Shown: piece by piece, positions 38,329-47,146 of the stretch | Layout: each line of letters opens with the position of its first letter | Numbering within the stretch: the stretch's first letter is position 1 | Source of the DNA: Candidatus Nanopelagicales bacterium | GTDB lineage: Bacteria > Actinomycetota > Actinomycetes > S36-B12 | DNA length: 47,965 nucleotides | Reading direction: 5' to 3' | Assembly: GCA_021741645.1 (NCBI GenBank) | Contig: JAIOXK010000008.1 | Coordinates: forward strand, 1-47,965 | The notes under the pieces: generated by a model | What the model was told of the DNA's origin: nothing | The model's database searches: none | Seen by the model: the letters and a program-made list of their open reading frames with translations, nothing else | Translations under genes and position numbers: made by a program

Positions 38329-39171
38329 GTGATCAGCATCGTGTTCGGCCTGGGCACCGCCCTGTGCTTCGCCACGAGTTCGCTGTTCTCCTCCCGAGCG
38401 GTTCGAATCATCGGCCCATGGTCGGTGGCCGCGTGGACCATGATCGTCGGCCTGGTCCTCTCGCTGCCCTTCGTGGCCCTGGCCGGCGTGCCAGCCAATC
38501 TCGGCGAGAACGTCGGGTGGATGCTCATCGCCGGCGCCGGAAACGTCGGCGGTCTCATCCTCGCTGCAGCCGCCTTTCGGGTCGGCAAGGTCGGAGTGGT
38601 CACTCCCGTTCTCGCGACCGAGGGGGCTATCGCCGCCGTCGTCGCCGCCCTCATGGGTGAGAGCATCGCTCCGATCATCGCGCTGCTCTTGATGGTCATC
38701 GTGATCGGCATCGTCGTCTCTGCCATCGCCCCCGATCCAGAGCCCCTTGACCACGAGCGCCCCGTCCTCGCCGTCGCCCTCTCCACCATTGGCGCATTCG
38801 CCTTCGGCTTCTCGCTCTTCGCGACCGGAACGATCAGCGATGAACTACCCATTGCCTGGGTGCTCATGCCCGCCCGCATTGTCGGCCTGGTGGCGCTCGC
38901 CATCCCCCTGATCGTCATCGGTCAGCTCAAGATCACACGCCGCGCCGCGCCCATGGTGACGGCCATGGGGGTCCTCGAAGTGGTGGGTTTCGTGCTGTTC
39001 GCCATCGGAGCGCAGTATCAGGTGGGCGTTACCTCGGTCATGGCATCGCAGTTCGCCCCGATCGCGGCGATCCTTGCGTATGTGGTGTTCCGCGAGAAGC
39101 TTGGCCGTCTGCAGATCACCGGGGTCGCGATCCTGGTGGCAGGGGTCACCACCTTGACGCTGGTGTCCTAG
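38329..39171 (+). CDS. EamA-like drug/metabolite transporter family membrane protein
   Basis: About 10 predicted TM segments with internal repeat character; C-terminal [38 protein letters not shown]. Confidence 0.87.
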   Translation: MISIVFGLGTALCFATSSLFSSRAVRIIGPWSVAAWTMIVGLVLSLPFVALAGVPANLGENVGWMLIAGAGNVGGLILAAAAFRVGKVGVVTPVLATEGAIAAVVAALMGESIAPIIALLLMVIVIGIVVSAIAPDPEPLDHERPVLAVALSTIGAFAFGFSLFATGTISDELPIAWVLMPARIVGLVALAIPLIVIGQLKITRRAAPMVTAMGVLEVVGFVLFAIGAQYQVGVTSVMASQFAPIAAILAYVVFREKLGRLQITGVAILVAGVTTLTLVS

Positions 39172-39177
39172 GGCCTC

Positions 39178-39197
39178 ATCGGGTGAACACACCCGAT
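39178..39197. terminator. short perfect hairpin between convergent genes (bidirectional terminator candidate)
   Basis: ATCGGGTG AACA CACCCGAT, 8-bp perfect stem, between stops at 39171 (+) and 39205 (-). Confidence 0.6.
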
Positions 39198-39204
39198 ACG
39201 CGAG

Positions 39205-39585
39205 TCACTCGTTCGGTTCACGATCGTGCTCATCGAAGCCGTCGCGATGCACGAGCTCGTCGTGGAAGGCCGGCATGCACACCGCGATGTAGCGGGCGCC
39301 CTCCGACGTGGTGTACCGAACCCGTTCGCCCGCACGCGTGATGATCGCCTGCCCTGACCGCACATGCGTGACGCCGTCGTCGTGCTCGACATCCATGGAC
39401 CCCTCAAGCACGACGGTGTACTCATCGAACTCCGGCTCCTGAGCCGGTTCCTCCCAACCTGCGGGCGCCAGCATGTGCGCGATCGACAAGGCATCGTCTC
39501 CGCTCGAGGCGTGACCCACGTACTCCTCGATCACTTTGCCCCCCGGGACGGGGATGAGGGCGGGGCCGGGAATGAGCTCAGGCAT
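39205..39585 (-). CDS. cupin-domain protein
   Basis: EPEFDEYTVVLEGSMDVEHDDGVTHVRSGQAIITRAGERVRYTTSEGARYIAVCMPAF. Confidence 0.85.
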   Translation of the reverse strand: MPELIPGPALIPVPGGKVIEEYVGHASSGDDALSIAHMLAPAGWEEPAQEPEFDEYTVVLEGSMDVEHDDGVTHVRSGQAIITRAGERVRYTTSEGARYIAVCMPAFHDELVHRDGFDEHDREPNE

Positions 39586-39624
39586 GGGACTCCTTGTTGT
39601 GCTGGTGGTGATCAGACGTGACGG

Positions 39625-40626
39625 CTAGATGGCTGATGCCGGATGAGGCGAGCGACCAGCGGCTGCATACAGCGCATCGATGATCTCTATCGTCCGAACA
39701 GCATCGTCACTGTCCGTGATCATCGGCGCACCTTCGCGAATCAGCCGGGTCATTGCCTCGAGCTGGTAGGCGTACGTCGAGCGCTGACCGAGTTCCTCGA
39801 CCCGCTGATCGGTTCCGACCGTGACGATGACCCGATCGTCGGTCTGCGGCAGGACGAAGGCGGGTGCAAAGACCTCGCCCAGAGTCCCGACGATGCGCAG
39901 CGAGAAGTCCCATGCGCCGTGCGTCATCGAGGACTCCAGATGAGCCTGGACCCCATTGGGGAACTCCAGGTCGCCCGCGACCCATGCATCGGCGCCGGGG
40001 TGGTCGGGGATCTCGCCCGCTCGAGCGCGAACGACCGCGGGTTCGCCGCCGAGAATGGGCGCCAGATCCCGGATTCCGTGAACGGCGTAGCAGCCGACGT
40101 CCATCAGGCTGCCGCCGGCCAGTGAACCCACCCACCGAGGATCCGTCGGTCCGGGTGGAGGCATCAGCATCCGCGCGTCGACATAGGTGACATCACCGAT
40201 CTCGCCACTGCCCGCGAGCTCCAGCATCCGCTGCATCACCGGGTGGTAGCGGTAGTGGAAGGCCTCGATGACGTGCACTCCGGCCGCGGACGCCGCATCG
40301 CGGACGAGGCGCGCCTCATCGGCATTGCTGGCGTAGGGCTTCTCCGACAGAACGTGCTTGCCCGCAGCAATCGCCTGGAGGTTCCACGGCCCGTGGAGTC
40401 CGTTCGGAAGCGGGTTGTAGACGACCTCGACCTCAGGATCGTCGATCACCGCCTGATAGTCGGCCACGACGCGTTCGATTCCGTGGTCACTGGCGAAGGT
40501 TCGCGCCCGGGCGTCGTCGCGCGCCGCGACGACAACGAGTCGAGCCCCGATCTCCTGCGCGGGCCGGACGATGGCCGCCTCGCTGATGCGTGCTGCGCCC
40601 AGGACGCCGATACGCAGCGGCTCCAT
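39625..40626 (-). CDS. Gfo/Idh/MocA family oxidoreductase
   Basis: IGVLGAARISEAAIVRPAQEIGARLVVVAARD; VVYNPLPNGLHGPWNLQAIAAGKHVLSEKPYASN; EAFHYRYHPVMQRM. Confidence 0.95.
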   Translation of the reverse strand: MEPLRIGVLGAARISEAAIVRPAQEIGARLVVVAARDDARARTFASDHGIERVVADYQAVIDDPEVEVVYNPLPNGLHGPWNLQAIAAGKHVLSEKPYASNADEARLVRDAASAAGVHVIEAFHYRYHPVMQRMLELAGSGEIGDVTYVDARMLMPPPGPTDPRWVGSLAGGSLMDVGCYAVHGIRDLAPILGGEPAVVRARAGEIPDHPGADAWVAGDLEFPNGVQAHLESSMTHGAWDFSLRIVGTLGEVFAPAFVLPQTDDRVIVTVGTDQRVEELGQRSTYAYQLEAMTRLIREGAPMITDSDDAVRTIEIIDALYAAAGRSPHPASAI

Positions 40627-40629
40627 GCG

Positions 40630-40815
40630 TCAGTCCTTGCCGAGCGTGAAGACGGTGAACAGGCCGAAGAGGAAGAGCAGTGCTCCTGGGATCAGCGCCG
40701 AGGCGGTGTCACCGCCGTTCATGGCCCCGATACCGAGGACGACCAGCGCCGAGAGGATGAGCAGCATCACGATGGCGCCGATCGATGCCTGCTTGTTCTC
40801 CGAATGCTCGCTCAC
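40630..40815 (-). CDS. small two-TM membrane protein of unknown function
   Basis: 61 aa, two hydrophobic segments; GTG start with a strong AGGAGGATAAGC SD; 3-bp gap to the next gene. Confidence 0.7.
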   Translation of the reverse strand: MSEHSENKQASIGAIVMLLILSALVVLGIGAMNGGDTASALIPGALLFLFGLFTVFTLGKD

Positions 40816-40884
40816 GCTTATCCTCCTGAAGTGATCGCCGCGGACCGCGATGGTCCCCTCATCGTAGGGCCCCGCTGTCGAGCG

Positions 40885-42417
40885 CTACTGCTGGATGTCT
40901 CCACCGGCCATCAGCCGACCGATGCTGGACCGATCCACGTCGGCCGACGCCATCTCCGCCACCAGGCGACCGTCGTACATGACCACCACTCGATCCGCCA
41001 GGCCAAGGACCTCGTCCAGTTCCGCAGAGACCAGCAGCACCGCGGCGCCGCGGTCGCGGGCATCGACGATCCTCGAGTGGATGAACTCGATGGAGCCGAC
41101 GTCCACCCCTCGGGTCGGCTGGGACGCGATGAGGAGTTCGGGATTGGCCGACAGCTCGCGCGCGATCACCACCTTCTGCTTGTTGCCGCCCGACAGCGAC
41201 TCGGCAGTGGTGGAGATGGACGGCGTCCTGACGTCGTACTCCTGCACAAGGTCGGTGGCCAACGTGTTGACCGCCGAGCGGCTGCGCACACCCTTGCTCG
41301 AGAAAGGCGGCTCATCGAACCGGTTCAGGACCATGTTGTCGGCGATCGAGTACGGGCCGACGAGACCGTCCTTCTCCCGATCCTCGGGCACATGGCCCAC
41401 GCCCATGGCATGGATGGCGTGCGGGCTCTGGCCCAGCGTGTTCTTGCCCGCAACGGTCATCCGGTCGGCCGTGCAGTGGCGAAGTCCGGTCAGCGCCTCC
41501 ACGAGTTCACGCTGGCCGTTCCCCTCGACGCCCGCGATGCCGACGATCTCCCCGGCCCGCACCTGGAGGTTCACATCGCGAACGGCCGGCAGGCCCAGAT
41601 CGGTCGCGGCGGACAGGCCTTGAACGTCGAGGACGACATCCCCGGGCGTCGCAGGCGCCTTGTCAACGGTCAGCAGGACGCTGCGGCCCACCATCATCTG
41701 CGCCAGACCCGCCTGGTCGGTCTCACCAGGGGTGGTGGTGCCGACCACCTTGCCACCACGGAGCACCTCGATGGTGTCGGCGACAGCGAGGACCTCACGC
41801 AGCTTGTGGGTGATGAAGATGACGGCGACGCCGTTGTCGGCGAATCCGCGCATGACCTGGAGCAGCTCGTCCGTCTCCTGGGGCGTCAGTACCGCCGTGG
41901 GCTCGTCCATGATCAATAGGTCGGCATGACGGTAGAGGGCCTTGAGGATCTCCACGCGCTGTTTCGCCCCGACGGGAAGGTCCTCCACCTTCGCGTTCAC
42001 GTCCACCTCGAGCCCGAACTGCTCGGACAGGCGTGCGACCTCCTGCGTGGCCTTCTTCATGTTGATGAAGATCGAGCGGTGCGGCTCATCCCCCAGGATG
42101 ATGTTCTCGGCCACGGTGAACACCGGTACCAGTTGGAAGTGCTGATGCACCATCCCGATGCCCCGACGGATGGCATCCCGCGGCCCGGAGAGCTTCACGG
42201 GCGATCCCTTGATGTAGATCTCGCCCTCGTCAGGCTCGTACAGCCCGTAGATCATCTTGACGAGCGTGGACTTGCCAGCGCCGTTCTCGCCGAGCAGTCC
42301 CACGATCTGACCCGGGGAAATCGACAAGGAGACATCCTGATTGGCGATCACTCCCGGGAAGCGCTTGGTGATGCTGCGTGCCTCGAGAATGGGCGTCTGG
42401 GATCCGTGAGAAGGCAT
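40885..42417 (-). CDS. nucleoside-type ABC transporter ATP-binding protein
   Basis: LLGENGAGKSTLVKMIYGLY; LPVGAKQRVEILKALYRHADLLIMDEPTAVLTP; second half LSGGNKQKVVIARELSANPELLIASQPTRGVDVGSIEFIHSRIVDARD. Confidence 0.95.
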   Translation of the reverse strand: MPSHGSQTPILEARSITKRFPGVIANQDVSLSISPGQIVGLLGENGAGKSTLVKMIYGLYEPDEGEIYIKGSPVKLSGPRDAIRRGIGMVHQHFQLVPVFTVAENIILGDEPHRSIFINMKKATQEVARLSEQFGLEVDVNAKVEDLPVGAKQRVEILKALYRHADLLIMDEPTAVLTPQETDELLQVMRGFADNGVAVIFITHKLREVLAVADTIEVLRGGKVVGTTTPGETDQAGLAQMMVGRSVLLTVDKAPATPGDVVLDVQGLSAATDLGLPAVRDVNLQVRAGEIVGIAGVEGNGQRELVEALTGLRHCTADRMTVAGKNTLGQSPHAIHAMGVGHVPEDREKDGLVGPYSIADNMVLNRFDEPPFSSKGVRSRSAVNTLATDLVQEYDVRTPSISTTAESLSGGNKQKVVIARELSANPELLIASQPTRGVDVGSIEFIHSRIVDARDRGAAVLLVSAELDEVLGLADRVVVMYDGRLVAEMASADVDRSSIGRLMAGGDIQQ

Positions 42418-42426
42418 ACCTGTCCC

Positions 42427-43413
42427 CTATTCCTTCTCGTACGGTTTGCCGACGGCCGCCGGTGGCTTGACTCGGCCAGACACGATCGCCAGCAGGACAA
42501 TCGTCAGCACGTAGGGCAGCATGCTGATGAACTGCTGGGGAATGTCGATCACCTCGTCGGCCTGCAGTTGGCTGGCCAGACCGTTGGCCAGGCCGAAGAA
42601 CAGGGCCGCGCCCAGAGCGCCGATGGGATTCCAGGCTCCGAAGATCATGATGGCCAGGGCGGTGAATCCTCGCCCCGCCGTCATCCCTCGATCAAAGTTG
42701 CTCGCCGCCTCGATAGAGAGGTACGCCCCTGCCAGGCCCGCCAGTCCGCCTGCCAACGTCACGTTGATGAAGCGCATGCGCTGCACGTTCACCCCTGACG
42801 TGTCGGCTGAGCCGGGCATCTCGCCAACGGCCCTGGTGCGCAGACCCCAGATCGTCTTGAACAAGAGGACCCAGAGCACCAGAGCAGTCAGGATTGCCGC
42901 ATAGGTGAAGAGTCCATTGTCGAAGAGGACGGGCCCGATCAGGGGAATGTCAGCCAGTCCCGGAATGCGCAGAGTCGGAGTGATCGCTGGCAGCACATAG
43001 CCCTGCGAGTAGAAGAACGAGGTCAGACCTGTGGCCAGGATGTTGATGATGGTTCCAGCGATGATCTGGTCCATCTTCCAGGCAACGGCACCCGTGGCAA
43101 GGAAGGCGCCCATGATCATTCCCGTGCCAACACCGAGCATTGTTCCGAGGATGAGGTTGCCCGTGATCGCGGCGCCGAAGAAGCCCGCGAAGGCACTCAT
43201 CAGCATCTGTCCCTCGATGCCGATGTTGATGATGCCACTGCGCTCGCAGATGATGCCCACCATCGCGGCGAGAATCAGGGGCACCGCGTAGCGCAGCGAG
43301 AAGGACAGCACAGACACGGTTCGCGTCTCGTCCATGGCGTAGGCGACGACGATGCAGGACAGGATCCCGATGGCCAAGGTGATCGCATAGCGGGCTCTCA
43401 TGCGCCACCCCAT
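42427..43413 (-). CDS. nucleoside-type ABC transporter permease (BPD_transp_2 family)
   Basis: LRYAVPLILAAMVGIICERSGIINIGIEGQMLMSAFAG; RAVGEMPGSADTSGVNVQRMRFINVTLAGGLAGLAGA; FGLANGLASQLQ. Confidence 0.94.
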   Translation of the reverse strand: MGWRMRARYAITLAIGILSCIVVAYAMDETRTVSVLSFSLRYAVPLILAAMVGIICERSGIINIGIEGQMLMSAFAGFFGAAITGNLILGTMLGVGTGMIMGAFLATGAVAWKMDQIIAGTIINILATGLTSFFYSQGYVLPAITPTLRIPGLADIPLIGPVLFDNGLFTYAAILTALVLWVLLFKTIWGLRTRAVGEMPGSADTSGVNVQRMRFINVTLAGGLAGLAGAYLSIEAASNFDRGMTAGRGFTALAIMIFGAWNPIGALGAALFFGLANGLASQLQADEVIDIPQQFISMLPYVLTIVLLAIVSGRVKPPAAVGKPYEKE

Positions 43414-44516
43414 CCTGAGCTGACGCTGGTCTGCTTCTGCGCCCGCTTGCGGAACAGCAGGCGGCTCACGATCGGCGCGGCGACGAAGAGCAGGGTCAGG
43501 GCCAAGATGACATCAACGACCTCGGGCTCGATTCCTGTCTCGAACTGCAGTGTGGCCGCACCAGACCGCAGGGTGCCCACGAGGAGTGCTGCCGGAATAG
43601 TGGCGATGGGATTCGCGCGGGCCAGGAGCGCGATGGTGATGCCGTCGAAGCCCAGTCCCGCGTTGAAGGTGGGTTCGAATCGACCCGTGATGCCAAGCGT
43701 CTCGACCGCCCCGCCCATGCCGGCGAGGGCGCCGCTGACAGCCATGGCCAGGAAGATGGTCTTGCGCACTCCGATACCGGCGTAGTTGGCCGCACTGGGA
43801 TTCATGCCCACGGTGTTGAAGCGGAAGCCCTGGGTCGTGCGCGTGAGGAACCAGCCGAAGAAGATGGCGACCATCAAAGCGATCAGGAATCCGACCGGAA
43901 CAATGCCAATGTCGGGCAGGGCCGCCGTTTCAGCGATGAGCGGGGTGCGCGTGATCGGCTGCCCCTCCTCCTTCAAGGGCCTGCTGGCCAGGTAATCGAC
44001 CAGGGCGATCGCCACGGCATTCAGCATGATCGTGGTGATGACCTCGGACACGCTTCGATAGGCCCGGAGGGCACCGGCGATCGAGGCCCACGCCGCCCCG
44101 CACAGCATGCCGAACACGATGGCGAAAGGAATGTGGATGAGGGCTGGGAGCTGAAAGTTGTAGCCGGCCCATGCGGCGCCTATCGCACCGACGAGGAGCT
44201 GACCCTGTGCGCCGATGTTGAACAGTCCGGTCCGCAGGCCCACCGTCACGGCGAGGCCGGTGAGGATCAGCGGTGTGGACTTCTCCATCACTCGCAGAAG
44301 GCCCTCACTGGAGCCCAAGGCGTTCTGGAAGAGGACCCAGTACGCGTAGAGCGGGTTGACTCCCTGCAGCCAGATCAGAACCCCGCCGATGGCGAAGGCC
44401 AGCAGCACCGACACCACGGGAACGGCGATCGCCTGCGCTCGTGACCAACGACCGGCGCGCGCCGGATCCGGGTCGGAGAAACCCAGATCGGTTTGCGCGG
44501 GATCAGTCACAGACAT
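43398..44516 (-). CDS. nucleoside-type ABC transporter permease (BPD_transp_2 family)
   Basis: STPLILTGLAVTVGLRTGLFNIGAQGQLLVGAIGAA; FRFNTVGMNPSAANYAGIGVRKTIFLAMAVSGALAGMGGAVE. The MSVTDP start at 44516 is preferred over the ORF-track 44546. Confidence 0.93.
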   Translation of the reverse strand: MSVTDPAQTDLGFSDPDPARAGRWSRAQAIAVPVVSVLLAFAIGGVLIWLQGVNPLYAYWVLFQNALGSSEGLLRVMEKSTPLILTGLAVTVGLRTGLFNIGAQGQLLVGAIGAAWAGYNFQLPALIHIPFAIVFGMLCGAAWASIAGALRAYRSVSEVITTIMLNAVAIALVDYLASRPLKEEGQPITRTPLIAETAALPDIGIVPVGFLIALMVAIFFGWFLTRTTQGFRFNTVGMNPSAANYAGIGVRKTIFLAMAVSGALAGMGGAVETLGITGRFEPTFNAGLGFDGITIALLARANPIATIPAALLVGTLRSGAATLQFETGIEPEVVDVILALTLLFVAAPIVSRLLFRKRAQKQTSVSSGWGGA

Positions 44517-44570
44517 AGCCACGGATCCTTTCACATGAGGGCGCACACGCGACCATCGAATTCACAAAGA

Positions 44571-44603
44571 GGGGTGGGAGCGGTCGATGACCGCTCCCAC
44601 CCC
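44571..44603 (-). terminator. strong intercistronic hairpin after the BMP-family lipoprotein gene
   Basis: GGGGTGGGAGCGGTC GAT GACCGCTCCCACCCC, 15-bp perfect stem with 3-nt loop; minus strand continues TCTTTG. Confidence 0.8.
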
Positions 44604-44627
44604 GATGCGCCTGTGAGCGCTACTGCG

Positions 44628-45779
44628 TCAGTTGTCCAGGCAGGCTGGGCAACCCGTGTCGATCGAGCCGTCCTCAAGACCGGCCAGGACCTCCAGGACC
44701 TTCGCCTTGACATCGTCCGGAACCGCGTCCTCCGTGTCGTGGTACGGCGCAATTCCGGTCGGGCCGAAGAAGTTGCCGGCCGGCAGAGTTCCCTCAGCCG
44801 CAGCGAGAACGAGTGCCTCGGTGCCGGAGACCAGCTTCTTCTCAGCCGACGTCAGCAGACAGGGGGCCGCCTGCGGCACCGTGCCGTACTGGTCGACGTC
44901 CACGCCGATGCAGAAGACCGTCGTGCCAGCGCCCGGATCCTTGGCGATCTCGATGAGACCACCGTTGCCGGTCGCACCGCCCGCCGCGAAGATGATGTCC
45001 GCGCCCTGATCGAGCTGCTTGCGGGACTCCGCTGCGCCCCACTCGGGATCACCGAAGGCGTTGTTCGGCTCGTGGTAGACCAAGGTAACCTCGACATCGG
45101 GGTTGGCCGCCAGTGCACCGGCCTTGTAGCCCTCGCCGAACAGCTTGACCGGCGGAACAGTGTCGGTGCCCAGCGCACTGCCGATCTTGTTCGTCTTGGT
45201 CATGAGGCCAGCCAGGTAGCCCGCTGCGTAGCCGGCCTTGTCCTCGGAGAAGACCAGACCCGCGAGATTCGGGATCGGCTCGCCCTGGAACTGGTCGACG
45301 CCGATGAAGTTGACGTTGGGGTACTCAGCGGCAGCGGCAACGGTGGCCTCGCCCATGAGGAACCCGACCGTCACGATGGTGTCGTAGTTCTTGGCGGCGA
45401 ACTGCGCGATGTTGTTCGCGTAGTCCTTCGGATCCGTGGTCTCGATGTACTTGCTGAAGGCCCCGATCTGGTCCGCAGCGAGCTGCGTGCCCTCCCATGC
45501 GGCCTGGTTGAACGACTTGTCGTCCACCTTGCCGGTGTCGGTCACGAGCCCTACGCAGTAGTTCTCGGGAGCCGCACAGTCGCTGTCGTCCATGGTGACG
45601 CTGGGCGCCTGATCCTCGACGACCTCCTCCGCGGGCTCCTCGGTGGTCTCCTCGGCTGCTGCCTCGGAGGCAGCAGGGGTGGCCTCGGTGGCCGCCTCGT
45701 CGCCACTGCTGGAGCAGCTGGCGAGCACGAGCGCGGCTGCGACGATTCCCGCAGCCAGAAGCTTGCGATGCATGTGCAT
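44628..45779 (-). CDS. BMP-family (BmpA/PnrA-like) ABC transporter substrate-binding lipoprotein
   Basis: Lipobox LASCSSSGDEA; Ala/Glu-rich linker; CVGLVTDTGKVDDKSFNQAAWEGTQLAADQIG; FAAGGATGNGGLIEIAKD. AAAGGG SD supports the start near 45779. Confidence 0.94.
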   Translation of the reverse strand: MHMHRKLLAAGIVAAALVLASCSSSGDEAATEATPAASEAAAEETTEEPAEEVVEDQAPSVTMDDSDCAAPENYCVGLVTDTGKVDDKSFNQAAWEGTQLAADQIGAFSKYIETTDPKDYANNIAQFAAKNYDTIVTVGFLMGEATVAAAAEYPNVNFIGVDQFQGEPIPNLAGLVFSEDKAGYAAGYLAGLMTKTNKIGSALGTDTVPPVKLFGEGYKAGALAANPDVEVTLVYHEPNNAFGDPEWGAAESRKQLDQGADIIFAAGGATGNGGLIEIAKDPGAGTTVFCIGVDVDQYGTVPQAAPCLLTSAEKKLVSGTEALVLAAAEGTLPAGNFFGPTGIAPYHDTEDAVPDDVKAKVLEVLAGLEDGSIDTGCPACLDN

Positions 45780-45918
45780 CCCTTTCGTTAGGTGAGTCTC
45801 ATCCATGGGAACATCTCCATGGCAAGAAGTGCCGCAACACTAGCCGAGGCAGCACGGGCACTACAGCCCAGGACGCCGCACGAAACCACATCGTTACAGA
45901 GCGTTGACCATTCATCGG

Positions 45919-46701
45919 TCAGCCTTGTGACGATCCCCACGTCGTCCGTGGCGCAGAGGCCCAGCCCGCATCCACCGGCAGCGTGACTCCTGAGATTCCT
46001 GAGGCCATTGGGCTGGCAAGGAACACCACGGCTTCAGCGACCTCAGAAGCCGTGACCGGCCTTCCCAGCGGACTCGACTGCTCCCAGAAGGCCCAGCCCT
46101 GAGGCCAGTCTTGCTGCAGCCCCGCGCGCTCGATCAGCCCGGGAGCCACCGCATTCACGCGCGCCGGGGCCCACTCCCCGGCCGCGGACGCAGTGAAGGC
46201 GTGAAGGGCGGCCTTCGACGCCGCATAGGCGGCATGGCCGGGAAACGGTGCCAGTCCCTCGACCGACGTCACGTTCACGATGCTCACCGCCGCTCGATCG
46301 TGGCTGCTCGTGCAGATGAGCCGGGTCAACTCGACAGCCGCCAGCAGGTTCACCTCCAGGATCTCCCGCCACGTCGCTGCATTCTCCTCTGCCGCAGGCG
46401 TGAGCCGCTGGTCGGCCGCGTTGTTGATCAGGAGGTCCAGCGGTCCGAGCCGTGCGACGGCCTCCGCGAACATCTCCTGCACGGCTGCCGTCCCGGCAGA
46501 GAAGTCCCCGACCACCGGTGCGGCCGTGCCTCCGCTGGCGGCGATCCCCCGGACGACCTCCTGCACCGTCGCCTCATGCCTGCCATGGACGACCACCTGG
46601 GCGCCAGCCCTCGCCAGCGCCTCGGCAATGACCCTGCCCAGACCAGTGGCGGAGCCCGTCACCAGAGCAGTGCGGCCCGAGAGACTCCCTCGGTCAGCCA
46701 C
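45919..46701 (-). CDS. short-chain dehydrogenase/reductase
   Basis: [41 protein letters not shown]; catalytic region HAAYAASKAALHAFTASAAGEWAP. Confidence 0.93.
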   Translation of the reverse strand: MADRGSLSGRTALVTGSATGLGRVIAEALARAGAQVVVHGRHEATVQEVVRGIAASGGTAAPVVGDFSAGTAAVQEMFAEAVARLGPLDLLINNAADQRLTPAAEENAATWREILEVNLLAAVELTRLICTSSHDRAAVSIVNVTSVEGLAPFPGHAAYAASKAALHAFTASAAGEWAPARVNAVAPGLIERAGLQQDWPQGWAFWEQSSPLGRPVTASEVAEAVVFLASPMASGISGVTLPVDAGWASAPRTTWGSSQG

Positions 46702-47146
46702 GGATCAACTCCCTGATCCTCGGTGCCGAGTCCGGCCAGGCGCTCAGATCCGTGTTCGCATCGGCCAGCTCGAATCCCGAGAACGGCGGAGCCAGGGCGC
46801 ACGTCACCAGCGCCCAGTCCCCTGACGTGCTCGACCCCTGCCACGAGCCCGAGGGCACGAGTGCGTGCAGCACGTCATCCGTCGCGTGGCCGATGCGAAG
46901 CTGCTCGCTGCGGCCGTCCGGGTGGAGTTGCAGCATGTCGATCGACGCCCCGGCGACATGGGTCCAGAACTCGTCCTCCCGCAGTCGGTGCAGGGCGGAG
47001 AAGTCCTCCCTCGTCAGCAGGGCGTAGATCGCGCTTCCCGCCTCGCTGCGCCAGATCAGGCCGATCCAGATCCCCTCACCCTCGAGGTACTCCAGGCCCA
47101 GACGGTCGATGACCTCCGCTGCCGTCAGGTGATCGATGTTGGGCAT
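46694..47146 (-). CDS. cupin (DUF985-like) protein
   Basis: AIYALLTREDFSALHRLREDEFWTHVAGASIDMLQLHPDGRSEQLRIG; LVTCALAPPFSGFELAD. Confidence 0.85.
   Translation of the reverse strand: MPNIDHLTAAEVIDRLGLEYLEGEGIWIGLIWRSEAGSAIYALLTREDFSALHRLREDEFWTHVAGASIDMLQLHPDGRSEQLRIGHATDDVLHALVPSGSWQGSSTSGDWALVTCALAPPFSGFELADANTDLSAWPDSAPRIRELIRG

Noticed and set aside
40243-41919. 558-aa plus-strand ORF opposite the oxidoreductase and nucleoside ABC ATPase genes
   Set aside because: Spans and is antisense to convincing genes; Arg/Asp/His-rich composition without motifs; shadow ORF.
44493-45791. 432-aa plus-strand ORF opposite the BMP lipoprotein gene
   Set aside because: Antisense to a clear lipoprotein; Arg-rich, no domain.
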